64,000 bases of DNA from Ralstonia thomasii (GCF_958405895.1 NZ_CATZAR010000004.1), one strand, 5' to 3'; counted from the first letter of the stretch, positions 1-9,911 are shown. The notes: generated from the sequence alone by a model not told the origin. Program-made: numbers and translations.

Positions 1-197
1 TGATCGATTCGGATTACCAGGGCCAGCTGATGGTCAGCACGTGGAACCGCGGCAGCACTGCGTTCGTGCTCAACCCGATGGAGCGGCTTGCGCAGCTCGT
101 GATCGTGCCGGTGGTACAAGCCGAGCTGAACATCGTGGACGACTTTGCCGAGAGCGAGCGCGGTGCCGGTGGTTTCGGCAGCACCGGGCGTCACTGA
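1..197 (+). CDS. dut: dUTP pyrophosphatase, C-terminal part
   Basis: The frame starting at base 3 encodes 64 residues and ends at a TGA at 195-197; the 5' part lies outside the window. Dut hydrolyses dUTP to dUMP and pyrophosphate, keeping uracil out of DNA and supplying dUMP for thymidylate synthesis. Visible family features are a WNRG segment, the QLVIVPVV strand and the C-terminal ERGAGGFGSTGRH arm, which matches the glycine-rich motif V that closes over the nucleotide in trimeric dUTPases. A strong hairpin terminator follows within 20 bases, so this is the last gene of its transcript. Confidence 0.93.
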   Translation, partial: IDSDYQGQLMVSTWNRGSTAFVLNPMERLAQLVIVPVVQAELNIVDDFAESERGAGGFGSTGRH

Positions 198-214
198 CAA
201 TATCGCCCACATAT

Positions 215-245
215 AAAAAAGGCCCGGAACTTCCGGGCCTTTTGT
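215..245. terminator. Bidirectional intrinsic terminator between dut and clpA
   Basis: The arms AAAAGGCCCGGAA and TTCCGGGCCTTTT form a near-perfect hairpin with A-rich and T-rich flanks on the two sides. It lies between convergent dut (plus) and clpA (minus) and can end transcription from both. Confidence 0.92.
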
Positions 246-262
246 TTGGTGCGACAAACTCG

Positions 263-2547
<2,285 letters not shown>

Positions 2548-2551
<4 letters not shown>

Positions 2552-2874
2552 GCTTCCTCCATCACACACTGCAGCGGATGCCCCGCTTGCCGTGCATGGG
2601 TTGACACCAATTCCACTTTCGTCGCGGCGATATCCCGGGTATAGAGACCGCACACGCCCTTACCTTCCCGATGCACCGTCAGCATGATTTGTGTGGCTGT
2701 TTCCCGGTCTTTGCTGAAGTATTGTTGAAGAATCATCACGACGAATTCCATCGGGGTGTAGTCGTCGTTAAGCAGCAGCACCTTGTACATCGCGGGCGGT
2801 TTGAGCGCTTGCTCTTTCCGCTCCAGGACGGTGCCTGCATCGTGTTGTGGAGTGGTCGCTTGCCGGATTGCCAT
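2548..2874 (-). CDS. clpS: ATP-dependent Clp protease adaptor ClpS
   Basis: A 108-residue adaptor that hands N-degron substrates to ClpA. After a flexible N-terminus the folded domain begins at YKVLLLNDDYTPMEFVV, the ClpS signature that includes residues lining the N-end recognition pocket; a VHREGKGVCGLYTRDIA segment follows. It is the first gene of a clpS-clpA operon, overlapping clpA by ATGA, and diverges from the cold-shock gene across a 577-bp spacer. Confidence 0.97.
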
Positions 2875-3451
2875 GGTCTTATTCTAACCACTCCTTTCGA
2901 GTTCGCAATTTGGGGAAATAACGCCGACTTCAAGGTCTACAAACGGTTTGGCCCGTGCCGCGTGCGTCCGTCAGCCCTCGGGAGCGAAGGGTCTTACCGC
3001 CTCCGCGCTGGCTGGAGCCGGCGCAAGCGCCGCGCCCGGGATGCCAATCGTTTTCCGTACTTTGAGGCGATCGGCCGGATTTCGAGCAAATCCTCTTCAG
3101 AAACTGACCGTTTTTCGCCACAAACCCATCCTTTGTGGCCTTGACAGTCTCTTACATTCCTCGAACAATCGAATTCAGCATGTGCGCCCTACTGCCCCGC
3201 AAACCGTTGGCAGTGAGCCACATGAATGGTGAGCCCGGGAGGCCTCACACCAGTCGACAACAGATCGACAACCGCTTCAGGCTGTGGTGTTTGCCACAAG
3301 AAGACCGATCGCTTGCGGCGCGGTTCCACCCGTGCCATTCGTCGTGCCCTGCGGGCCGGCGGCCGGGCGATGACTGCGCGGTACCGCTCTGAACTGCCCC
3401 GACAGGCACACCCCTCCCGGCTCGGACTTGTGTTTTAACGGAGGGGTTTTC
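2875..3451. other. Divergent clpS / cold-shock gene spacer with long 5' leader
   Basis: A 577-bp gene-free stretch between divergent clpS and the cold-shock gene. The right 280 bp appear to be the untranslated leader of the cold-shock mRNA, given the promoter-like element at 3141-3169. The short open frames here have no codon bias or family resemblance. No individual structural element was resolved by eye. Confidence 0.6.
3141..3169 (+). promoter_or_regulatory. Candidate sigma-70 promoter of the cold-shock gene
   Basis: A consensus -35 TTGACA (3141-3146) is followed after 17 bp by AACAAT (3164-3169), a fair -10. A start near 3176 would give a leader of about 275 nt. Long thermosensitive leaders are established for cspA-type mRNAs; that this one folds as a thermosensor is inference. 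Confidence 0.5.
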
Positions 3452-3655
3452 ATGGCACTCGGTACGGTCAAATGGTTTAACGACGCCAAGGGTTTCGGTT
3501 TCATCTCGCCTGACGAAGGCGGCGAAGAGCTGTTCGCGCATTTCTCGGCCATCCAAATGGCTGGCTTCAAGACGCTCAAGGAAAATCAGCGCGTCTCGTT
3601 TGAAGTGACGCAAGGTCCGAAGGGCAAGCAGGCCACCAACATCCAGGCTGCCTGA
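3452..3655 (+). CDS. Cold-shock domain protein (CspA family)
   Basis: A 67-residue single-domain OB-fold protein that binds single-stranded RNA/DNA and acts as an RNA chaperone. It has RNP1 KGFGFISPD and RNP2-like LFAHFSAI motifs plus the usual GTVKWFNDAKGFGF start. The start ATG is preceded by GGAGGGG at good spacing; the in-frame upstream ATG would add an atypical tail. A strong terminator follows, and the ICE has integrated in the T-tract of that terminator without touching this coding region. The paralogue cannot be assigned from sequence alone. Confidence 0.96.
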   Translation: MALGTVKWFNDAKGFGFISPDEGGEELFAHFSAIQMAGFKTLKENQRVSFEVTQGPKGKQATNIQAA

Positions 3656-3701
3656 TTGGCGTTGTGCGGCACCTTGCCGCATGGCGATGGTGCCCAAATG
3701 C

Positions 3702-3734
3702 AAAAAACCCGGCGACATGCCGGGTTTTTTGTTT
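3702..3734 (+). terminator. Intrinsic terminator of the cold-shock gene, containing attL
   Basis: AAAAAACCCGGC, a short loop and GCCGGGTTTTTT form a hairpin followed by a T-tract. The T-tract TTTTTTGTT is also the left copy of the ICE boundary repeat, so the terminator stays intact after integration. Confidence 0.92.
3725..3733. repeat. attL core repeat of the ICE
   Basis: TTTTTTGTT, identical to 48472-48480. It is the outermost identical sequence shared by the two element ends and lies 174 bp before the integrase start. The first 8 bases fit TTTTTYRT. Confidence 0.8.
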
Positions 3735-3841
3735 CACGATGACTCCAGCCCGGTAGTTCGCTGGACTGCGCCGTAGCTAGATACAGCAGGTTTATCAATA
3801 ACTTACGCGCGTCCATCATATGCCGGTGCTTTCTGAAACTT

Positions 3842-3881
3842 GACCCGGTTTTCCCTCGCGCCGCTCCTATCTGGCTCCTGG
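3842..3881 (+). repeat. Left copy of a 40-bp subterminal direct repeat
   Basis: Matches 48325-48364 in the same orientation at 34 of 40 positions by hand alignment, including the blocks TTTCCCTC, CGCTCCTAT and TGGCTCCT. It starts 108 bp inside attL, just upstream of the integrase gene; its partner ends 107 bp inside attR. Plausible roles are integrase arm-binding or excisionase sites, or part of the int promoter; none is demonstrated. Confidence 0.7.
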
Positions 3882-3907
3882 AATCCGGGTTGTTCCGAGG
3901 AGTCATC

Positions 3908-5107
3908 ATGGCAAAGATCAAGCTCACCAAGACCGCCGTGGAGTCGGCCCAACCCCAGGCCAAGGATGTTGAACTGCGAGATACCGTGGTGCCCGGCTTC
4001 CTGTGCAAGATTACCCCGACCGGCCGCCGGGTGTTCATGCTCCAGTACCGCACGAACTCCGGCCAGCCCCGCAAGCCCTCGCTGGGGCTGTACGGGGAGC
4101 TGACCGTCGAACAGGCACGAGTCAAGGCACAGGACTGGCTGGCCGAGGTTCGCCGGGGCGGCGACCCCGGCGGCGCCAAGGCCGAGGCGCGCAAGGCGCC
4201 CACGATGGCCGAGTTGTGCAAGAAGTTCATGGAGGACTACTCCAAGAAGCGCAACAAGCCCAGCACGCAGGACGGCTATCAGGGCGTCATAGACCGCAAC
4301 ATCATCCCGCTGCTGGGCCGCAAGAAGGTGCATGACGTGAAGCGGCCCGACATTGCCGGGCTGATGGAGAAACTGGCCTACAAGCCGACCGAGGCGAACA
4401 AGACCTTCGGCGTGCTGCGCAAGATGTTCAACCTGGCCGAAGTGTGGGGCTACCGCCCGGACGGCACGAACCCGTGCCGCCACGTCCCCATGTACCCGCC
4501 GGGCAAGGAAACCCGGCTCATCGTGGACGAGGAAATGGTGCGGATCTTCCGCCAGTTGGAGAAGCTGGAGGCGGAGGGGCTGGAGAACTACGTCATCCCG
4601 CTGGCGATCCGGCTGCAATTCGAGTTCGCCGCCCGGCGCTCCGAAATCTGCCCGCTCGAATGGAGCTGGCTGGACTTCGAGAACCGGCGCGTGGTGTGGC
4701 CCGACAGCAAGGTCGGCGGCATTTCCAAGCCCATGAGCGAGGAAGCCTATCGGCTGCTTTCGACGGCGCCGCGCCGGGAGGGCTGCCCCTACGTCCTGCC
4801 ATCGCCGAACGACCCGGCCAAGCACCTGACCTTTGGCGAGCACTATGGCGGCTGGTGCCGGGTGCTCAAGGCCGCCGGCGTCCCGCACGTCGGCACGCAC
4901 GGCATCCGCCATCGCTCGACCACCGACATTGCCAATTCGGGCGTGCCGACCAAAGTGGGCATGAAGCTGACGGGCCACAAGACCGTGGCGATGTTCATGC
5001 ACTACGTCCACACCGAGGACAAGCCGGTGCGCGATGCGGCCGAGCTGGTGGCCAGCCGCCGCCAAGCCATCACGGGTGCGCGCCAGCTTGCGGAGGCGGC
5101 GGCATGA
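3908..5107 (+). CDS. int: Tyrosine-type site-specific integrase (Tn4371 Int)
   Basis: A 399-residue tyrosine recombinase that catalyses integration and excision at the T-rich att sites. It has an N-terminal DUF4102-like arm-binding region (TVVPGFLCKITPTGRRVF), a SAM-like core-binding domain (about 95-200), and a catalytic domain with R244 in AARRSE, H331-x-x-R334 (HGIR), H357 (TGHK) and nucleophile Y366 (MHYVH). Start chosen at MAKIKL because GAGGAG sits just upstream; an in-frame ATG 18 bases earlier lacks this. It is the first gene inside attL, and its stop overlaps the next gene by ATGA. Confidence 0.96.
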   Translation: MAKIKLTKTAVESAQPQAKDVELRDTVVPGFLCKITPTGRRVFMLQYRTNSGQPRKPSLGLYGELTVEQARVKAQDWLAEVRRGGDPGGAKAEARKAPTMAELCKKFMEDYSKKRNKPSTQDGYQGVIDRNIIPLLGRKKVHDVKRPDIAGLMEKLAYKPTEANKTFGVLRKMFNLAEVWGYRPDGTNPCRHVPMYPPGKETRLIVDEEMVRIFRQLEKLEAEGLENYVIPLAIRLQFEFAARRSEICPLEWSWLDFENRRVVWPDSKVGGISKPMSEEAYRLLSTAPRREGCPYVLPSPNDPAKHLTFGEHYGGWCRVLKAAGVPHVGTHGIRHRSTTDIANSGVPTKVGMKLTGHKTVAMFMHYVHTEDKPVRDAAELVASRRQAITGARQLAEAAA

Positions 5108-6168
5108 ACACGCGCCGGTCATCCGCAGCATCGTCCGCAGCGCCTTCGGCGCTGCTGGGCGACATTCGGGCACTGATCGAGGCGGCGCCCAAGCGCGCCG
5201 CCTCGACGGTGAATAGCGAGCTGACGATGCTCTACTGGCGCATCGGCCAGCGCATCCGCACGCACGTCTTGGACGGACGCCGGGGCGCCTACGGCAAGGA
5301 AGTCCTGCCCACCCTGGCGGCGCAGTTGGTGAAGGAGTACGGCGGCAGTTTTGCCGAGCAGAACCTGCGCCGCATGGTGCAGTTCGCGGCCACCTTCCCC
5401 GACGAGCAGATTCTCGTATCACTGATACGAGAATTGAGCTGGACGCACTTCATCGCCCTGATCCCGCTGAAAGACCCGCTCCAGCGGGACTATTACGCGC
5501 AGATGGCGAGCGCCGAACGCTGGAGCGTCCGGACGCTGCGCGAGCGCATCGACTCGATGCTGTACGAGCGCACGGCGCTGTCTCAAAAGCCGGGCGAGAC
5601 GATCGCGCACGAGCTGGCGACGATGCGCGATGCGCAGCGCATGTCGCCCGCCCTGGTCATGCGCGACCCGTACATCCTCGACTTCCTGGGGCTGCGGGAC
5701 ACTTGGCAGGAAGGCGACTTGGAGGCGGCGATCATCCGCGAAATGGAGTCGTTCTTGTTGGAGCTGGGCGCGGGTTTCAGCTTCGTGGCCCGGCAGAAGC
5801 GCATCCAGATCGACGGCGAGGATTTCCACCTCGACCTGCTGTTTTACAACCGCAAGCTGCGGCGGCTGGTGGCAGTGGAGTTGAAGGTCGGCGAGTTCAA
5901 GGCAGCTTTCAAGGGACAGATGGAGCTTTATCTTCGCTGGCTGGACAAGCACGAACGGGAGCCGGAGGAAGCCTCGCCGCTGGGGATCATCCTTTGCACC
6001 GGCAAGAAGCGCGAGCAGATCGAATTGCTGGAGTTGGACAAGTCGGGCATCCACGTCGCCGAGTACCTGACCGCCTTGCCGCCGAGGGGCGTGCTGGTGG
6101 AGCGGCTGCAACAAGCAACGCAACGGGCGCAGTTGCAGCTCGAGCAGCGCAAGACCGACAACGAATAG
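5104..6168 (+). CDS. DUF1016 / YhcG-family PD-(D/E)XK nuclease-like protein
   Basis: 354 residues. The N-terminal half (about 20-165) is the helical DUF1016 N-domain (YWRIGQRI, RRMVQFAATFP, LSWTHFIALI). The C-terminal half holds the nuclease core: FHLDLLFYNRKLRRLVAVELK gives the D...ExK residues of PD-(D/E)XK enzymes. YhcG-like proteins are often linked to restriction systems or mobile elements; the substrate here is unknown. Its ATG overlaps the integrase stop (ATGA), so the two are probably co-translated. Possible jobs are DNA processing after excision or protection of the element; both are guesses. Confidence 0.9.
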   Translation: MNTRRSSAASSAAPSALLGDIRALIEAAPKRAASTVNSELTMLYWRIGQRIRTHVLDGRRGAYGKEVLPTLAAQLVKEYGGSFAEQNLRRMVQFAATFPDEQILVSLIRELSWTHFIALIPLKDPLQRDYYAQMASAERWSVRTLRERIDSMLYERTALSQKPGETIAHELATMRDAQRMSPALVMRDPYILDFLGLRDTWQEGDLEAAIIREMESFLLELGAGFSFVARQKRIQIDGEDFHLDLLFYNRKLRRLVAVELKVGEFKAAFKGQMELYLRWLDKHEREPEEASPLGIILCTGKKREQIELLELDKSGIHVAEYLTALPPRGVLVERLQQATQRAQLQLEQRKTDNE

Positions 6169-6520
6169 TCCTGTCCCAAGCAGTCGGGCGTCCCGGCGTA
6201 CCGCCGTCGCGCTGTCGTGCTGCGCATCGAGCCTCGCTGCGCGAGTCTCGCCCCTGTCGGGCTTCCATCACTGACGCCTCCGGCCCGGCTCGCTGATCCG
6301 CGCCTGCGCGCTTCGCTTGCCAAAAACCCGCGTGCGTGGGGTGGTGTGAGGGGGCGGTCTTGCTGTGTCCCTTCACCGTATCACGGCGTTCTCGCCGTGC
6401 AAGGGCTGCGCGCGCCTTGCGCGCTTGCGTCCTGGCGGCCGTCTGCGACCCCTGACTGCTGCGCTGCGCCGTGAGGGCGACGGTTCCGGGCAATTCCGCC
6501 CTTGCAACCGGAGAACCGTC
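6169..6520. other. Non-coding leader with repeat module A
   Basis: A 352-bp gene-free region before the small CXXC protein. It contains most of a 240-bp module repeated upstream of the first DUF2958 gene. Open frames here show no codon bias on either strand. Confidence 0.6.
6270..6510 (+). repeat. Repeat module A, copy 1
   Basis: Shares long blocks with 8596-8828: GCCTCCGGCCCGG, CCTGCGCGCTTCGCTTGCC, CACGGCGTTCTCGCCGT, GCTTGCGTCCTGGCGGCCGT, CCCCTGACTGC and GGGCAATTCCGCCC. The first part also recurs at 9770-9911. It ends right at the ribosome-binding site of the following gene. Confidence 0.75.
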
Positions 6521-6913
6521 ATGAACGACAAATCACACGTTTCCCTCGAACAGCACGTTTGCCTGGTCTGCGGCACGGCGTTCGACACCGGCGCGATCCT
6601 GCTGGACAAGCGCCTGCGCGCGAGCATGGAGCGCCACACGGCGACCGGCTGGGGCCTGTGCCCCGAGCATCAGAAGCTGGCCGACGATGGCTTTGTCGCG
6701 CTGGTCGAATGCGATCCGCAGCGCAGCGGGTCGCAGGCTGGCGGGCGCATGAAGCCCGAGCAGGCATACCGGACGGGCCGGCTGGCCCATCTGCGGCGCA
6801 CGGTGTTCGCGCAGGTGTTCAACGTGCCGATCGCGGACGAGCAGGCTTGCGTGTTCGTTGAGCCTGGCGTGATCGAGCAGTTGCAGTCGATGACAGCGCC
6901 GGCGGCGGGCTGA
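6521..6913 (+). CDS. Small CXXC-containing protein of unknown function
   Basis: 130 residues, not recognised as a named family. The N-terminal half has CLVCGTAFDTG and GWGLCPEHQK, giving Cys/His pairs that could form a zinc site; the rest lacks membrane segments. The start follows a purine-rich GGAGAA. It sits between module A copy 1 and the nickel module in the accessory array near the ICE left end. Similar small proteins occur in this array in related ICEs, from memory. Function unknown. Confidence 0.75.
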   Translation: MNDKSHVSLEQHVCLVCGTAFDTGAILLDKRLRASMERHTATGWGLCPEHQKLADDGFVALVECDPQRSGSQAGGRMKPEQAYRTGRLAHLRRTVFAQVFNVPIADEQACVFVEPGVIEQLQSMTAPAAG

Positions 6914-6961
6914 TTGCGTCGTGCGGCCTTCGGTGCGTCGCTCCTTCGCGGGCGGCGCACT

Positions 6962-6990
6962 TTTTCATATCCCCCCAGGGGGGATACAAT
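6962..6990 (+). promoter_or_regulatory. nreA promoter with CsoR/RcnR-type operator
   Basis: A 19-bp perfect palindrome TATCCCCCCAGGGGGGATA (6968-6986) fills the spacer of a promoter with -10 TACAAT (6985-6990) and a weak -35 TTTTCA (6962-6967). G/C-tract palindromes flanked by AT are the known operator type of the CsoR/RcnR family, whose member is encoded next door. The -10 ends 6 bp before the nreA ATG, leaving almost no room for a leader. Confidence 0.85.
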
Positions 6991-6996
6991 TGCCAC

Positions 6997-7254
6997 ATGA
7001 ACGCGACACACAAGCACTCAACCCATCCCGATCTCGTGAAGCGGCTGAAACGCGCCGATGGTCATCTTCGGCACGTCATAGGGATGATCGAAAGTGGCGA
7101 ATCCTGTCTCGACATCGCCCGCCAGCTCGCGGCGGTGGAAAGCGCGGTGACGGCCGCAAAGCGCGTCCTGATCCACGACCACATCGACCATTGCCTGGCC
7201 CATGACGAAGACTCCGTTTTGACCGAAATGAAGGCACTGACCAAACTGCTCTGA
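6997..7254 (+). CDS. nreA: CsoR/RcnR/FrmR-family metal-sensing repressor (NreA-like)
   Basis: 85 residues, all-helical DUF156 repressor, normally a tetramer that leaves DNA when metal binds. Candidate ligands C37, H62 and C66 correspond to the Cys-His-Cys fingerprint of the family; extra histidines lie at 5, 7 and 10. The following gene is a nickel-exporter-like MFS protein with a His-rich tail, so nickel (or cobalt) is the likely inducer; copper is the main alternative. The operator is in its own promoter. No Shine-Dalgarno sequence precedes the ATG, and the promoter position suggests a leaderless message. Symbol given by resemblance to nreA. Confidence 0.85.
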   Translation: MNATHKHSTHPDLVKRLKRADGHLRHVIGMIESGESCLDIARQLAAVESAVTAAKRVLIHDHIDHCLAHDEDSVLTEMKALTKLL

Positions 7255-7263
7255 GGCCCGCCG

Positions 7264-8574
7264 ATGCTCTCCGTCCTGAAGAACCGTACCTATCGTCACC
7301 TGTTCGCCGCTCAGGTGATTGCGCTTGTCGGCACCGGCCTGATGACGGTGGCCCTTGGCCTGCTTGCCTACGATCTGGCCGGGGCGAATGCCGGCGCGGT
7401 ACTCGGGACGGCACTCGCAATCAAGATGCTGGCCTATGTCGGAGTCGCCCCGGTCGCGCAGGCGTTCGCCGACCGGCTGCCGCGACGGTCGTTGCTCGTT
7501 GCCCTTGACCTAGTACGAGCATCCGTTGCGCTCTGCCTGCCCTTTGTCAGCGAAATCTGGCAAATCTATCTGCTGATCTTCGTCTTGCAGGCGGCGTCCG
7601 CAGGCTTCACGCCGACCTTTCAAGCCACTATCCCGGACATCCTTCCCGACGAAGACGAGTACACGAAAGCACTGTCGCTTTCCCGGCTGGCCTACGATTT
7701 GGAAAGCCTGATTTCCCCGATGCTGGCCGCCGCGCTACTGACGGTCATCAGCTTCCACAACCTGTTTGCCGGAACGGTTCTCGGCTTCCTCGTGTCAGCC
7801 GCGCTTGTGGTCAGCGTGAGGCTTCCCACAACCGTTCCCGGCCCGTGTCGTGGCATATGGGATCGTACTACGCGGGGCACGCGCATTTACCTCGCCACGC
7901 CGCGCCTTCGGGGTCTGCTGGCGATCAGCCTCGCTGTGGCAGCAGCGGGGTCAATGGTGATCGTGAACACGGTGGTCATCGTGAAGGCACGCTTCGGCCT
8001 GGGCGAATCCGAGGTAGCGTGGGCGCTGGCGGCCTTCGGAGGCGGGTCGATGGTTGCGGCCTTCGCGCTGCCTCGCCTGCTCGACAAGATTGCTGATCGA
8101 CCTGTCATGATTGCGGGAGCGACGATGCTGGTTGTGGGAACGGCAGCCGGGGCAATGATTCCGACCTATGCCGTTCTGGTGGTGATCTGGTTGGTGGTCG
8201 GCTTCGGCTACAGCGTGGCGCAAACACCTTCCGGCCGGCTGTTGCGCCGCTCCGCTCATCCCGAGGATCGCCCCGCGGTCTTTGCCGCGCAATTCGCCCT
8301 GTCCCATGCGTGTTGGCTCATTTGCTATCCCTTGGCCGGTCGCTTCGGCGCTGCCTTTGGGCTGCAATCGACCTTCATCATCATGTCGCTGATTGGTCTT
8401 GTCGGAGTGGGACTGGCGCTGTGGCTCTGGCCCGCTAGTGATTCTTCCGACATCGCCCACGATCACCCTGATCTACCGCCAGATCATCCTCACTTGCGCG
8501 AACATGCAGACCGAGGCGGGCACCGTCATCCCATGATCGTTGACGATCTGCACCGGGACTGGGCGCGCATTTAA
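7264..8574 (+). CDS. nreB: MFS exporter with histidine-rich C-terminus (NreB-like nickel resistance)
   Basis: 436 residues with about 12 predicted membrane helices and the MFS loop motif (FADRLPRRSL, about residue 75). The tail from about 400 is rich in His and Asp (HDHPDLPPDHPHLREH and further His), as in NreB, where such a tail supports nickel binding. It starts 9 bp after nreA, so the pair is one transcript under the metal-responsive promoter. It would pump Ni2+ out of the cytoplasm. The metal is inferred from family and context; cobalt is possible. Confidence 0.85.
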   Translation: MLSVLKNRTYRHLFAAQVIALVGTGLMTVALGLLAYDLAGANAGAVLGTALAIKMLAYVGVAPVAQAFADRLPRRSLLVALDLVRASVALCLPFVSEIWQIYLLIFVLQAASAGFTPTFQATIPDILPDEDEYTKALSLSRLAYDLESLISPMLAAALLTVISFHNLFAGTVLGFLVSAALVVSVRLPTTVPGPCRGIWDRTTRGTRIYLATPRLRGLLAISLAVAAAGSMVIVNTVVIVKARFGLGESEVAWALAAFGGGSMVAAFALPRLLDKIADRPVMIAGATMLVVGTAAGAMIPTYAVLVVIWLVVGFGYSVAQTPSGRLLRRSAHPEDRPAVFAAQFALSHACWLICYPLAGRFGAAFGLQSTFIIMSLIGLVGVGLALWLWPASDSSDIAHDHPDLPPDHPHLREHADRGGHRHPMIVDDLHRDWARI

Positions 8575-8595
8575 GAACTGCCCGCCTTTCACATC

Positions 8596-8828
8596 GCTGA
8601 TGCCTCCGGCCCGGATTGCTATTCGGGCCTGCGCGCTTCGCTTGCCAAAAACCGCGTGCGTGGAGGTGCGAGGGAGGCGGTCTTGCTGTCCCCTTCATCG
8701 TGCCACGGCGTTCTCGCCGTCAAGGGCTGCGCGCCGATGGCGCTTGCGTCCTGGCGGCCGTCGTTGACCCCTGACTGCTTGCGCTGCGCCGTGCCCCGGA
8801 AGGGTCGGGCAATTCCGCCCGGCAACCT
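8596..8828 (+). repeat. Repeat module A, copy 2
   Basis: Second copy of the 6270-6510 module, occupying almost all of the 268-bp gap between nreB and the first DUF2958 gene and again ending at the ribosome-binding site. The two copies flank the CXXC-protein gene and nreAB. Confidence 0.75.
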
Positions 8829-8842
8829 TTCAGGAGTTCACC

Positions 8843-9193
8843 ATGAACAACGCACTCATCACTGACGAGCAGCGCATCGTGCTGCTGGCCAACGGCCGCG
8901 AATCCTTGGAGAACCCGGACTTCGATCCGGCACCCGTCGTCAAGCTGTTCACGCCGGATGCCGGCGCGACCTGGCTGCTGACCGAGATTGATCCCGATGA
9001 CCACGACCACGCCTTTGGTCTTTGCGACCTGGGCCTGGGGATGCCGGAAATCGGCTGGGTCAGCCTGGGCGAGCTGGCGACCGTGCGCGGCAGGCTGGGC
9101 CTGCCGATCGAGCGCGACCTGTCTTTCCGCGCCGAGAAGCGGTTGAGCGCCTACGCGCGCGATGCCCGGTTGGTCGGGCGTGTCGTCGTCTGA
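8843..9193 (+). CDS. DUF2958 domain protein (copy 1)
   Basis: 116 residues matching the DUF2958 pattern: LLANGR, DPAPVVKLFTPDAGATWLLTEIDP, FGLCDLGLGMPEIGWVSLGEL. These soluble proteins are common in plasmids and ICEs near replication or anti-restriction genes and have no established function. A second copy lies at 15500-15850. The start follows CAGGAGTTCACC, a good ribosome-binding site. Confidence 0.9.
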   Translation: MNNALITDEQRIVLLANGRESLENPDFDPAPVVKLFTPDAGATWLLTEIDPDDHDHAFGLCDLGLGMPEIGWVSLGELATVRGRLGLPIERDLSFRAEKRLSAYARDARLVGRVVV

Positions 9194-9258
9194 ACCAGCC
9201 CTTGGAGCGCCGCAAGGCGCTCCTTGCGCTTTCCCAACCTTCGCAGGAGATCAATGCC

Positions 9259-9537
9259 ATGAGCAGCCATCACGACTACATCATCGAAATCACGGCGCAA
9301 CACGATGCGCTCAAGCCGTTCGCGCCGGAGAACGGTCAGCCCTTGCGCTTCAAGATCGGCGACGCGGTGATCTACACCAACGAGTTTGGCGCGCAGTTCT
9401 GGCGCCGCGTCACCGGGTTCTACCAGCCTACCGAGCCTTCGGGGCTGTATGCGCGTGGCAGGCGCTACTACCTGAACTCGACTTCGCCTTGGATGCCGGT
9501 TGCGGAATCCAGCCTGCGTCCTGACGACTCGGCGTGA
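9259..9537 (+). CDS. Hypothetical 92-residue protein of the ICE accessory array
   Basis: Starts at MSSHHDYIIEI after GCAGGAGATC. The sequence is soluble, with FKIGDAVIYTNEFGAQFWRRVTGFY, which looks like a small beta-rich fold (a CAP-Gly or SH3-like barrel is a guess). It follows DUF2958 by 65 bp and is probably co-transcribed. It is not assigned to a named family. Confidence 0.75.
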   Translation: MSSHHDYIIEITAQHDALKPFAPENGQPLRFKIGDAVIYTNEFGAQFWRRVTGFYQPTEPSGLYARGRRYYLNSTSPWMPVAESSLRPDDSA

Positions 9538-9558
9538 TGCCTAAGTGCCCCTGACGGG

Positions 9559-9665
9559 GCGCTGCGCGCTGCGCTTGCCTCCAGGGGAAAGCCCTGCGGG
9601 CTATCCCCGCCGCGCGGAGCTTGGCGCCCCTCAAAGGCCGCCGAACCGGCTGCGCCGGATCGGCC
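9559..9665 (+). repeat. Repeat module B, copy 1
   Basis: About 107 bp matching 13906-14011 at roughly 93-95 percent by eye, including CTTGCCTCCAGGGGAAAGCC, CTGCGGGCTATCCCCGCCGC and CGAACCGGCTGCGCCGGATC. Both copies lie in gene-free regions. Confidence 0.8.
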
Positions 9666-9769
9666 AGACCGCAGCAGCCGCTGTCGAACCTGTTTCCCGA
9701 TGACTGGCGCATGAGCTTGTACATCGAGCCTTGGAGTCCGTGCGTCCCCGGCCAAGAAACATGGCCGGT

Positions 9770-9911
9770 CGCGCTGTCGTGCGCGTAGCGCATCGAGCCG
9801 CCTGCGGCGTCTCGCCCCTGACGGGCTTCCATCGTTCCCTCGCTCCGCTCGGCTGACGCCTCCGGCCCGGATTCCTAGATCCGGGCCTGCGCGCTTCGCT
9901 TGCCGTGCTGT
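9770..9911 (+). repeat. Repeat module A, partial copy 3
   Basis: Shares GCGCTGTCGTGC, GCATCGAGCC, GGGCTTCCATC, GACGCCTCCGGCCCGG and CCTGCGCGCTTCGCTTGCC with the 6217-6330 region, but lacks the 3' half of the module. Confidence 0.65.

Noticed and set aside
3803..5422. 539-codon minus-strand frame opposite the integrase
   Set aside because: Antisense to a gene with all tyrosine-recombinase residues; composition is Arg/Ala-rich shadow.
6961..6968. TTTTTCAT, an exact match to the classic Tn4371 att core, before nreA
   Set aside because: Short T-rich 8-mers occur by chance (another is near 50826); there is no partner repeat that would delimit a nested element, and it overlaps the nreA promoter.
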